DNA of 9,791 bases from JAICLL01 sp035252155 (GCA_035252155.1 DATFDL010000563.1:1-9791); one strand, 5' to 3'. Counted from the stretch's first letter, positions 1 to 6,473 are shown. Made by a program: numbers and translations. Notes: generated from the letters alone by a model not told the origin.

Positions 1-538
1 TGCGCTATTGCTGGTGGCTGCCCCGTATCCGTCGCTTGCTCGCGGGCAAGCGTGGATTGAAACGTTTGGGGCGAAGCGCTTGCTGCCAGCAACCGCAGTC
101 GCTTGCTCGCGGGCAAGCGTGGATTGAAACTCGGCCGAGGAGATCCGCGTCCGCATCGCCGGCAACGTCGCTTGCTCGCGGGCAAGCGTGGATTGAAACT
201 ATTGGTGACATGCTCATTGGTCCTGGCCTTCCGGTCGCTTGCTCGCGGGCAAGCGTGGATTGAAACCCGATTGGGCTTGGGCCGAAAAGAAAGGTCTGGC
301 GGTCGCTTGCTCGCGGGCAAGCGTGGATTGAAACACTTCCGTGCCAATCATACTTAGGAAGTCCTGTCGTCGCTTGCTCGCGGGCAAGCGTGGATTGAAA
401 CTTCTTCCCGCCATCCCGCGCCCGCCAACCAAGCGGGTCGCTTGCTCGCGGGCAAGCGTGGATTGAAACCGACTTTATCAACCTGGCCACCTACGGCGTA
501 CCGCGGTCGCTTGCTCGCGGGCAAGCGTGGATTGAAAC
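1..538 (+). CRISPR. CRISPR array, distal part, type I-C-like repeat (8 perfect repeats)
   Basis: Eight identical 33-nt repeats start at 31, 98, 167, 234, 302, 369, 437 and 506. Each begins GTCGCTTGC and ends GTGGATTGAAAC. The seven spacers between them are 34, 36, 34, 35, 34, 35 and 36 nt and are unrelated to each other. Positions 1-30 are the end of another spacer, so the array continues beyond the left edge. Each repeat can fold into a 7-bp stem (CGCTTGC with GCAAGCG, for example 33-39 with 46-52) around a 6-nt loop. The ATTGAAAC end is the usual 5' handle of type I crRNAs, so I infer transcription on the plus strand with the leader to the left. The repeat resembles those of type I-C systems in length, stem position and 3' end. 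Some other type I subtypes share that ending, and no cas gene is in the window to decide. Confidence 0.98.
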
Positions 539-572
539 CATGCTTTCACTCAATACAACGCGAAGCACTGGC

Positions 573-601
573 GTTACTTGCTCATAAGTGAGGACTGCAG
601 C
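573..601 (+). repeat. Degenerate terminal CRISPR repeat
   Basis: Exactly 34 nt after the last perfect repeat (539-572, a normal spacer length) lies a 29-nt sequence that aligns to the repeat. Its first 11 bases, GTTACTTGCTC, match the repeat start at 9 of 11 positions. After a gap of about 4 nt in the loop, the last 16 bases match the repeat end at 11 of 16. The stem and the GAAAC handle are both damaged. Decayed last repeats are common at the leader-distal end of arrays, so this supports the orientation inferred from the repeat itself. The match is imperfect, so chance similarity is not excluded, although its position at one spacer length argues against that. Confidence 0.65.
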
Positions 602-1214
602 TTGACGGAATTTGGGGAGGCTTCGCAATTCTGGTTCGCTCGTCGCGATTTTCGCCGAAGGCGGAAAAATTTTGGAGCAGACTTGCCTGCCAATTTGGCA
701 GAAGTGTCGCGAAGATGGGCGCAGGTTTGATGCGAACTGGGCAGATCACTCTATCGCCGCAGGCTTTAAGGCGGGACCAGGAGGCGGAAGAAGACGGCGA
801 CAAGGCGAAGCGGGCGACGAGGCGACGTGTTTTTGTGCGCGGGAAAGTGGTTTTCACCACGACTTTCCTCACGGCGGAGCGTGAGGTCTACTATGTGGTT
901 TCCTTGCGCGGGAGCATGATGCCTACTAGGCGCCGCAATCGCCGATTTCCCCTGAATTCTGAATAACGCCAGATTATTCGAAGAAGTACGGCCGGGCGCA
1001 TCGTTTCGGTCCCGAAAGCTGGTCCCAGCGCTTGCATTTTGCCGGCAGAGCTGGCTATACTACCGATCAACGAACTTCGATGCGTTGGGTGTTTTTCGCG
1101 TAACCAGCGCGTGCGGGCCGCCAATAACAAGCAGAGAGCACGCGAAATGCAGTAAAGGGGCGACGCCACGAAGAGGGGCCGGTTCAGACCACTGAAAGAC
1201 CACCGTTTCACCGT
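602..1214. other. Non-coding region between CRISPR array and DUF1501 operon
   Basis: I find no convincing gene in these 600 bases. Short open frames exist on both strands (for example 612-884 plus, 715-966 plus, 582-872 minus), but their products are rich in Arg, Ser and Pro, lack recognisable motifs and have no good ribosome binding sites. Inverted repeats are visible: TTTTCGCC/GGCGGAAA at 649-656 and 660-667, CTGCCAA/TTGGCAG at 687-693 and 695-701, GGAAAGT/ACTTTCC at 842-848 and 862-868, and CCTCACG/CGTGAGG at 867-873 and 880-886. None is followed by a clear T-run. The right part holds a candidate promoter (1032-1061) and the leader of the next gene. Confidence 0.6.
1032..1061 (+). promoter_or_regulatory. 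Candidate sigma70-type promoter for the DUF1501 pair
   Basis: TTGCAT at 1032-1037 (3 of 6 to the -35 consensus) and TATACT at 1056-1061 (5 of 6 to the -10 consensus) are 18 bp apart. They would start a transcript near 1067 with a leader of about 170 nt before the start codon at 1236. The -10 box is good and the -35 box is weak. No better candidate was seen closer to the gene. Confidence 0.35.
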
Positions 1215-1220
1215 GTGGGC

Positions 1221-1228
1221 AAAGGAGG
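1221..1228 (+). promoter_or_regulatory. Strong Shine-Dalgarno deciding the start at 1236
   Basis: AAAGGAGG lies 7 nt before a GTG codon at 1236. The reading frame also opens at an earlier GTG (1215), but that start would place this near-perfect Shine-Dalgarno inside the coding region. It has no comparable site of its own. Confidence 0.8.
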
Positions 1229-1235
1229 AACGACT

Positions 1236-2549
1236 GTGCTGAGGCTCGTAACTGACCGACGGACTACGGCTTGCGACGGTTCTTCTCGCCGAGATTTTCT
1301 CAAAGTGGGGGCCCTGGGCGTCAGTGGGTTGACCCTGCCGGGCTTACTGGCCGCGCGTGCTCAAGCGGCTGCGAATGGCAACACCGTTCGCGACACGTCG
1401 GTGGTCTGGCTCTGGTTGGGCGGCGGACCCACGCACATCGAAACCTTCGATCCCAAGATGTCGGCCCCGGCCGAATATCGCAGCATCACCGGCGAGATTC
1501 CGACCAGCCTGCCTGGCGTCACATTTGGCGGCACGTTTCCGAAATTGGCCAAAATGGCCGACAAGCTCGCGGTGGTACGGTCGTTCGCTCACGACAACAG
1601 CGGGCACGGCGGCGGCACGCATTGGGTGATGACCGGCTACGATTTCCGCGCGGCCGACAACGGCGAGCCGCAGGTGCGGCCTGGGCTGGGCGCCATCGTG
1701 GCCCGCACCCGCGGGGCAAATCACCCGGTCACCGGCATGCCGACCTACGTGCGGCTGGGCGGCATCTATGGCGACGGGCCGTCGTTCTTGGGAACGCCGT
1801 ATGCCCCGTTCGATCCCTACGGCGAAGCCCAGCAAAACATGACGCTGCACGTGGCTCACGACCGCCTGGCCGAACGCCGCGAGTTGCTCAAGGGACTCGA
1901 TAAACTACGGCGGCAGGCCGACAGCAGCCCCATCATGGAGGGCCTGAACCAGTTCGAGCAGCAGGCGTTCAATCTGGTGCTCAACCGGGCGCCCGAAGCG
2001 TTCGACCTGAATAAAGAAGACCCGCGGCTGGTCGATCTCTACGGCCGCGATAATCAAGGTCTTGGTCAGCGGCTGTTGCAAGCCCGGCGGCTCTGCGAGG
2101 CAGGCTGCGGTTTTGTCACCATTCACTACGGCGGCTGGGACATGCACGGCGCGATCAAGCAGAGCATGGAGCAGCTCAGCCCGGCTTTGGATCATGCGGT
2201 GGCCACTTTCATCGAAGACTGCGCCCAGCGCGGCCTGAGCGAAAAGATCCTGCTGGTGATTACCGGCGAGTTTGGCCGCACGCCGCGCATCAACGGCAGC
2301 GCAGGCCGCGACCACTGGGCGCCCTTAAGCATGTTGGCCCTGGCGGGCGGCGGACTGAAAATGGGCCAGGTCATCGGCGAGTCGGCTCCCAAGCTCGACG
2401 TGCCGAAGTCGACGCCCATCACACCGCAGGATCTCACGGCCACTGTCTTCGACGTGCTTGGCATCGACCGCCACATTCAGTTTGTGAACCAGGCCGGCCG
2501 GCCGGTGTATATGATCGAAAGCGGGCAACCGATCCGCGAGTTGGCGTGA
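1236..2549 (+). CDS. Tat-exported DUF1501 family protein (first of a pair)
   Basis: This encodes a 437-aa protein from the GTG at 1236, chosen because of the AAAGGAGG 7 nt upstream; a GTG at 1215 would add 7 residues. The N-terminus is a twin-arginine signal: SRRDFLK at residues 17-23, a hydrophobic stretch (about 25-40), then A-Q-A at 42-44 as a likely cleavage site. Conserved DUF1501 blocks follow: GGGPTHIETFDPK near 62-74, HGGGTH near 124-129, GWDMH near 300-304, GEFGRTPRIN near 344-353 and GRDHW near 357-361. DUF1501 proteins have an alkaline-phosphatase/sulfatase-like fold, are greatly expanded in planctomycetes and have no settled biochemical role. The His/Asp-rich blocks suggest metal binding, but this is inference. 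The length is normal for the family. The second DUF1501 gene follows at once, and their spacing suggests one mRNA. Unusually, no DUF1549/DUF1553 cytochrome-type partner gene is next to it here. Confidence 0.93.
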   Translation: MLRLVTDRRTTACDGSSRRDFLKVGALGVSGLTLPGLLAARAQAAANGNTVRDTSVVWLWLGGGPTHIETFDPKMSAPAEYRSITGEIPTSLPGVTFGGTFPKLAKMADKLAVVRSFAHDNSGHGGGTHWVMTGYDFRAADNGEPQVRPGLGAIVARTRGANHPVTGMPTYVRLGGIYGDGPSFLGTPYAPFDPYGEAQQNMTLHVAHDRLAERRELLKGLDKLRRQADSSPIMEGLNQFEQQAFNLVLNRAPEAFDLNKEDPRLVDLYGRDNQGLGQRLLQARRLCEAGCGFVTIHYGGWDMHGAIKQSMEQLSPALDHAVATFIEDCAQRGLSEKILLVITGEFGRTPRINGSAGRDHWAPLSMLALAGGGLKMGQVIGESAPKLDVPKSTPITPQDLTATVFDVLGIDRHIQFVNQAGRPVYMIESGQPIRELA

Positions 2550-2557
2550 GGGGGCGA

Positions 2558-3997
2558 ATGAGGCATCGGCAAACTTCATTGAGCCGCGGTCGGTCGTGTC
2601 GGGGCCCGGTCACGCGCCGCGAATTCTTGGCGGCCGGGGTGCTGGGCATCGGGGGCCTGACCCTCGACGAGCTTTTGCGACGCCGCGCGCTGGCCGCCGA
2701 GGCCGGGCTGGCGGTCGACCTCGATACGTCGGTCATCTTTGTCTGGATGCCCGGCGGACCGCCGCACCTGGACATGTATGACATGAAGCCCAACGCTCCG
2801 TCGGATTACCGCGGAGCATTCCGGCCGATTCGCACCAAGGTGGCGGGCCTTGATGTCTGCGAATTGATGCCGCGGCACGCCGAAGTGGCCGATAAATTTT
2901 GCATCGTCCGCTCGGTCTCGCACGCCTTTGCCGATCACGGCGGCGGGCATAAGCGGATGATGACCGGCCGCGTGCCTTTGACGCCCGTCGAAACCGTCAA
3001 CGATGCGCCGGCGACCGGTTCGATCGTGGCCAAGTGCCGCGAACGCCGCGACCGCGGCATTCCCAACTATGTTTCGCTGAATCCCGGCGGCCGCACGGGC
3101 GATGTGTTCGCCCAAGGCGCCGCGTACCTGAGCCAGGCGTATTTGCCGTTCACGGTCGAAGGCGACCCGACGGCGCCCAGCTTTTCGGTGCCGAATGTGG
3201 CGCCACTCGAATCGGCCTCGGCCCGCATCGACGACCGCACCAAGTTGCTCGCCGCGTTCGATCGGCTCGAGCGGCGGATCGACGCCTCGCGAATGATGGA
3301 GTCGATGGACAAGTTCCAGCAGCGGGCGGTGAGCATGCTCACCAGCGGCCGCGCGAAGCACGCCTTCGATCTTTCGCGCGAGCCGGACGCCGTGCGCGAT
3401 CGCTACGGCCGGCATTGTTGGGGGCAACGGGCGTTGCTCGCCCGGCGGCTGGTCGAAGCCGGCGTCAGCTTCGTGACCGTCATCATGGAGAATCCCTACC
3501 AGTCGGGCATCGCCCATCTCAAGCAGGGCGTCTACAACTGGGATTCGCACGCCGTGAATTGCCACATCTGGGACGACCTGCAGGCTCGACTGCCCATTTA
3601 CGATCAGGCGGTGACGGCCTTGATCGAAGACGTTTATCAGCGCGGTCTGGACAAGCGCACGCTACTTCTCATCACGGGCGAATTCGGCCGCACGCCACGG
3701 CTCGAAAACTCGATCGGCACGCAGACCGGCGTCATGCAGCCCGGCCGCGATCATTGGCCGCAGGCCATGTCGCTCATCATGTCGGGCGGCGGTATGCGCA
3801 CCGGCCAGGTCGTCGGTTCGACCAACTCGAAGGGCGAGCACCCGGCCGATCGGCCGTTGACGCCGAACGATCTCTGGGCGACGGTCTACCGGCACTTGGG
3901 CATCGACACCGAGATCTCGTTTCCCGATCACCGCGGCCGGCCGATGCCCATTCTTCCCGTCGGCGAGCCAATCAGCGAGCTGCTGCGCGTGTCGTGA
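2558..3997 (+). CDS. Tat-exported DUF1501 family protein (second of a pair)
   Basis: This encodes a 479-aa protein if it starts at the ATG at 2558, which has GAGG/GGGGG just upstream and lies 8 nt after the previous stop. An in-frame GTG at 2546 overlaps that stop (GTGA) and would give 483 aa; either start implies translational coupling. A twin-arginine motif (TRREFLAAG, residues 19-27) is followed by a hydrophobic stretch and an Ala-rich cleavage region near 44-49. DUF1501 blocks are clear: MPGGPPHLDMYD, HAFADHGGGHKRMMTGR, GEFGRTPRLEN and GRDHWPQAMSLIMSGGG. Compared with its neighbour it has extra segments: a block containing NPYQSGIAHLKQGVYNWDSH before the last third, and IGTQTGVMQP inserted between the GEFGRTPR and GRDHW motifs. 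The two are therefore diverged paralogues, not a recent duplication. Its function is unknown beyond the family; export to the periplasm is inferred from the signal. Confidence 0.92.
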   Translation: MRHRQTSLSRGRSCRGPVTRREFLAAGVLGIGGLTLDELLRRRALAAEAGLAVDLDTSVIFVWMPGGPPHLDMYDMKPNAPSDYRGAFRPIRTKVAGLDVCELMPRHAEVADKFCIVRSVSHAFADHGGGHKRMMTGRVPLTPVETVNDAPATGSIVAKCRERRDRGIPNYVSLNPGGRTGDVFAQGAAYLSQAYLPFTVEGDPTAPSFSVPNVAPLESASARIDDRTKLLAAFDRLERRIDASRMMESMDKFQQRAVSMLTSGRAKHAFDLSREPDAVRDRYGRHCWGQRALLARRLVEAGVSFVTVIMENPYQSGIAHLKQGVYNWDSHAVNCHIWDDLQARLPIYDQAVTALIEDVYQRGLDKRTLLLITGEFGRTPRLENSIGTQTGVMQPGRDHWPQAMSLIMSGGGMRTGQVVGSTNSKGEHPADRPLTPNDLWATVYRHLGIDTEISFPDHRGRPMPILPVGEPISELLRVS

Positions 3998-4000
3998 TGG

Positions 4001-4034
4001 CCGGGGCATCGCCAAGGCTCTGCCCCAGCCACCG
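4001..4034. repeat. REP-like palindromic repeat, compact copy (modules A and B)
   Basis: Module A (CCGGGGCATCGCC, 4001-4013) is followed by AA and module B (GGCTCTGCCCCAGCCACCG, 4016-4034). Both modules recur exactly near the right end of the window at 8907-8919 and 8958-8976. Inverted copies also occur there: A exact, B with one extra base. Within this copy GGGGCA (4003-4008) can pair with TGCCCC (4021-4026). It sits in the 51-nt gap between two convergent genes, a usual place for REP-like elements. It could serve as a bidirectional transcript end, but no T-run follows. Confidence 0.75.
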
Positions 4035-4048
4035 CCGGTTGAAACTCA

Positions 4049-5221
4049 CTACTCCCTCTCGACAATCATCGCGACGGCGTTGCCTCCGCCCAGGCAGAGC
4101 GAGGCCAGACCGCGGCGCAGGCCCCGCGCATGCAAGGCGTGCAGCAGCGTGACCAAGACGCGGGCGCCGCTGGCGCCGATGGGATGACCCAGGGCGATCG
4201 CCCCGCCATGAACGTTCGTCTTGGCCAGATCGAGCTTCAAGGGCCGAGCACAGGCCAGACACTGGGCCGCAAACGCCTCGTTCAACTCGATCAGGTCGAT
4301 CTCGGCCAAGGTCAGCCGGGCTTTGGCGAGCACGCGCTCGATCGCCGTTACTGGGGCGATAAAGATTTCCTTCGGCTCGACGCCGCTGGTGGCCGAAGCG
4401 ACGACTCGTGCTTTCAATGGGGAATGGCTCGCGCGGCCGAGTTCGTCATCGACCACCACGACAACCGCCGCTCCATCGCTCAACTGCGAGGCGTTGCCCG
4501 CCGTCACCGTCCCCTCGGCGGCAAACGCCGGCTTGAGCGTGGCAAGTTTTTCGACGGTGGTTTCGGGCCTCGGGCCTTCGTCTCGGTCGATGACCACGTC
4601 GCCCTTGCGGCCGGGCACCGTCACCGGAACGATTTCATCGCGGCATCGTCCTTCGGCGATGGCCACAGCCGCTCGGCGGTGGCTCTCGGCGGCAAAGGCG
4701 TCTTGATCGCCCCGGCAGACTCCGCGACTAACGGCGATATAGTCGGCCGCCGCGCCCATCGCGGCGTCTTCAAACGGGCACCAAAGGCCATCGTGCATCA
4801 TCGAATCGAGTGCAGTCTGTGGGCCGTATTTCCAGCCTTCGCGAACGCCCACGAGCAGATGCGGCGCTCGGCTCATGTTTTCCATGCCGCCGGCCACGAC
4901 GCAGCGAGCGTCGCCTGACCGAATGAGCTGGTCAGCCAACATGACGGCCTTCAGGCCCGAACCGCACATTTTATTGATCGTCAAAGCTGCGACGGTCGGC
5001 GGCAGTCCGGCCGCCAAAGCCGCCTGCCGTGCGGGCGCCTGACCGACGCCCGCCGTGAGGATTTGCCCCAGAATTACTTCGTTGACTTGTTCCGGTGCGA
5101 GTTCTGCGCGTCGCAGCGCTTCGGCGATGCAGACCGCGGCCAGTTGAGGAGCCGACACGCCGGCCAAGCCGCCCAAGAATTTTCCGATCGGCGTGCGACA
5201 ACCGCTGATGATGTAGGACAT
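4049..5221 (-). CDS. Thiolase family protein (acetyl-CoA C-acetyltransferase-like)
   Basis: The product is 390 aa from the ATG at 5221 (MSYIISGCRTPIGKFLGG), the usual thiolase length. The start has AGGA 7 nt upstream (plus-strand 5229-5232). An in-frame ATG at 5290 would add 23 residues unlike the family and would start upstream of the predicted mRNA, so I reject it. Catalytic residues are all present: the nucleophile Cys86 in NKMCGSGLKA, NEAFAAQ at 314-320, His346 in GGAIALGHPIGASGAR, and Cys376 in CLGGGNA. GGMENMSRAP at 111-120 is also typical. Thiolases of this class condense or cleave acyl-CoA (acetoacetyl-CoA formation or the last step of beta-oxidation) in the cytoplasm. The sequence alone does not tell the biosynthetic form from the degradative one. 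No other fatty-acid or butanoate gene is adjacent, so it appears to be a single-gene unit with its own promoter. It converges on the DUF1501 pair. Confidence 0.95.
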   Translation of the reverse strand: MSYIISGCRTPIGKFLGGLAGVSAPQLAAVCIAEALRRAELAPEQVNEVILGQILTAGVGQAPARQAALAAGLPPTVAALTINKMCGSGLKAVMLADQLIRSGDARCVVAGGMENMSRAPHLLVGVREGWKYGPQTALDSMMHDGLWCPFEDAAMGAAADYIAVSRGVCRGDQDAFAAESHRRAAVAIAEGRCRDEIVPVTVPGRKGDVVIDRDEGPRPETTVEKLATLKPAFAAEGTVTAGNASQLSDGAAVVVVVDDELGRASHSPLKARVVASATSGVEPKEIFIAPVTAIERVLAKARLTLAEIDLIELNEAFAAQCLACARPLKLDLAKTNVHGGAIALGHPIGASGARVLVTLLHALHARGLRRGLASLCLGGGNAVAMIVERE

Positions 5222-5266
5222 GTTTTTATCCTGAAGTCGGCAGTAAGTGCGACGTCGTGCGTCGTA

Positions 5267-5288
5267 GGATGACCTTCCTAGGTCGTCC
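5267..5288 (-). promoter_or_regulatory. Inverted repeat at the predicted thiolase transcript start
   Basis: GGATGACCT (5267-5275) and AGGTCGTCC (5280-5288) form a 9-bp stem with one G-T pair and a TCCT loop. On the minus strand this is at about +1 relative to the -10 box at 5295-5300. It could be an operator for a dimeric repressor or a stabilising hairpin at the 5' end of the mRNA. The sequence does not decide between them. Confidence 0.45.
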
Positions 5289-5294
5289 ATCAGA

Positions 5295-5300
5295 ATTATA
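5295..5300 (-). promoter_or_regulatory. Candidate -10 box for the thiolase gene
   Basis: The minus strand reads TATAAT here, a perfect -10 consensus. It would start transcription near 5288 with a 5' leader of about 67 nt before the ATG at 5221. No good -35 box is seen at 17 bp. A TGAC-containing GTGACG (5323-5328) is 22 bp away, which is too far. Confidence 0.4.
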
Positions 5301-5381
5301 CATCCGCGGTGTCAGGTGCGCGCGTCACCCCATGTCGCCGAAAGCCCGGACGCCCTCATGGCCACGTTCTGTCGCCCGCGG

Positions 5382-5387
5382 TAAACT
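5382..5387 (+). promoter_or_regulatory. Candidate -10 box for the leucine-rich-repeat gene
   Basis: TAAACT at 5382-5387 matches the -10 consensus at 4 of 6 positions and lies 9 nt before the ATG at 5397. Transcription would then begin only a few bases before the start codon. This fits the lack of any Shine-Dalgarno there and would make the mRNA nearly leaderless. The -35 region is not clear. Confidence 0.25.
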
Positions 5388-5396
5388 ACGGCCATT

Positions 5397-6437
5397 ATGG
5401 CGCAGAATGCATCCACCACCGCTCGGCCGCGCCGCCGCTGGCTGCAATTCAAGCTGCGCACGCTGCTGGTGCTTATGCTCTCGGCATGCATACCCTTGGC
5501 ATGGCTGACGATGAAGCGCGAGCGGACACGCCGGCAACGCCGCGCAGTGGTCGCGATTGATAACGCGGGTGGCAATGTGTGGTACGTCGGAAAGCCGCGG
5601 ACCGGCGGCTGGGGCAGGAGTTCCAACATCATTCCGTATGATTCTCAACAGCTTTCCGACAATCCACTCGACCGGCTCGTTGAAGAAGCCACGGCGGGCG
5701 ACGTTGTCGCCGTAGATTTCGCGTTTCGGGGGATCTTCTACCGGCCGCCCAGCGCTGCGAAACACCGAATTAGCGTGGACGGTCAGGACATTGAGAGTAA
5801 TGCTTCGGGCGAATGGATCCTGCACCGCCGGCTCGACCGGTATGGAATGGAAGTTCCGCGCGGCGCTCCGACGCATCTCGATTGGCGCGAGTTCGAGCTC
5901 CTACCTGCGCTCGAACTGCTGAACCTGGGTGACCGCTCGACCGGCGATGCCGACCTGCGCGAGATCGCCAAGCTGACGCAGTTGCGATGCCTGTTGATCG
6001 GAAACGCTTGCGATGTCACGGACGCTGGACTGGCATGTTTGAGCGCCTTGAAAAAACTGAGAGTCTTGTCGCTCAGCGGCTCCAAAATAACCGATGACGG
6101 CTTGCGGAATCTATCTGCGCTCACGCGGTTAGAGGTGCTCGAACTCGACCACGCTCCCATCCACGGCCTGGGCCTGGCACATCTCAATTCTCTCCGAAAC
6201 CTCAAACTGCTCAGCTTACGATTCACGCCTCTTCGAGACGACGGCCTGGTCCATTTGAGCGGCCTGACTTCGCTCGAACGGCTCTATTTCTTCGAGACAC
6301 AGCTCACCGATGCTGGGCTTGAGCATCTGAAGCCGTTGACCGGCCTTGAGGTACTTCATCTGGGCAAAACAGGCGTAACTTTCGCCGGGGCCGATGCGTT
6401 CGAGCGAGGTTTGCCCCGCAGCCCCATCATTCGCTAA
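5397..6437 (+). CDS. Membrane-anchored leucine-rich-repeat protein
   Basis: The protein is 346 aa. A basic N-terminus (RPRRRWLQFKLRTLL, from about residue 11) leads into one transmembrane segment (about 18-38) and then a very basic stretch (KRERTRRQRR). This layout is characteristic of a large planctomycete family, and its continuation 'AVVAIDNAGGNVWYV' also fits. Residues about 165-330 contain roughly six or seven leucine-rich repeats of about 24 residues with the pattern L..L..L.L..T.(I/L)TD.GL..L, ending in the usual GLP..PI tail. Residues 65-160 are not repeats and have no fold I recognise. The repeats should form a solenoid for protein binding; the partner is unknown. The basic residues after the membrane segment suggest ambiguous topology. 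No Shine-Dalgarno precedes the ATG. It is divergent from the thiolase gene with a 175-nt gap. Confidence 0.9.
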   Translation: MAQNASTTARPRRRWLQFKLRTLLVLMLSACIPLAWLTMKRERTRRQRRAVVAIDNAGGNVWYVGKPRTGGWGRSSNIIPYDSQQLSDNPLDRLVEEATAGDVVAVDFAFRGIFYRPPSAAKHRISVDGQDIESNASGEWILHRRLDRYGMEVPRGAPTHLDWREFELLPALELLNLGDRSTGDADLREIAKLTQLRCLLIGNACDVTDAGLACLSALKKLRVLSLSGSKITDDGLRNLSALTRLEVLELDHAPIHGLGLAHLNSLRNLKLLSLRFTPLRDDGLVHLSGLTSLERLYFFETQLTDAGLEHLKPLTGLEVLHLGKTGVTFAGADAFERGLPRSPIIR

Positions 6438-6473
6438 GCGTCCAAGAAACCGGCCCGAGCGGCGAATTACGCC

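Noticed and set aside
5..490. Open frames running through the CRISPR array on both strands, with repeated peptides such as SIHACPRASD or LARGQAWIET
   Set aside because: They are translations of the repeats and spacers. The periodic peptides come from the 33-nt repeat, not from a protein.
649..675. Hairpin 649-667 followed by AAATTTTGG as a terminator of the CRISPR transcript
   Set aside because: The T-run is only four bases and does not directly follow the stem, which itself contains a wobble pair. It is too weak to call.
612..966. Short plus-strand frames (612-884 and 715-966) and the minus-strand frame 582-872 as possible small genes
   Set aside because: No ribosome binding sites, compositions dominated by Arg, Ser and Pro, no motif, and they cross the hairpins. 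The evidence favours non-coding DNA, although I could not search for homologues.
2576..3565. 329-residue minus-strand open frame opposite the second DUF1501 gene
   Set aside because: Antisense shadow of a well-supported gene, with no recognised motif and His/Arg-rich composition.
3034..4152. 372-residue plus-strand open frame overlapping the second DUF1501 gene
   Set aside because: It is in another frame of a gene with clear family motifs. Its product is very rich in Arg, Ala and His, as expected for a shadow frame in GC-rich DNA.
4130..4918. 262-residue plus-strand open frame opposite the thiolase gene
   Set aside because: The minus strand encodes a complete thiolase with all catalytic residues, so this is a shadow frame.
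5222..5290. N-terminal extension of the thiolase to the ATG at 5290
   Set aside because: It would start at or before the predicted transcript start and cover the inverted repeat. It adds residues unlike thiolases, while the ATG at 5221 has AGGA at a good distance and gives the usual family N-terminus.
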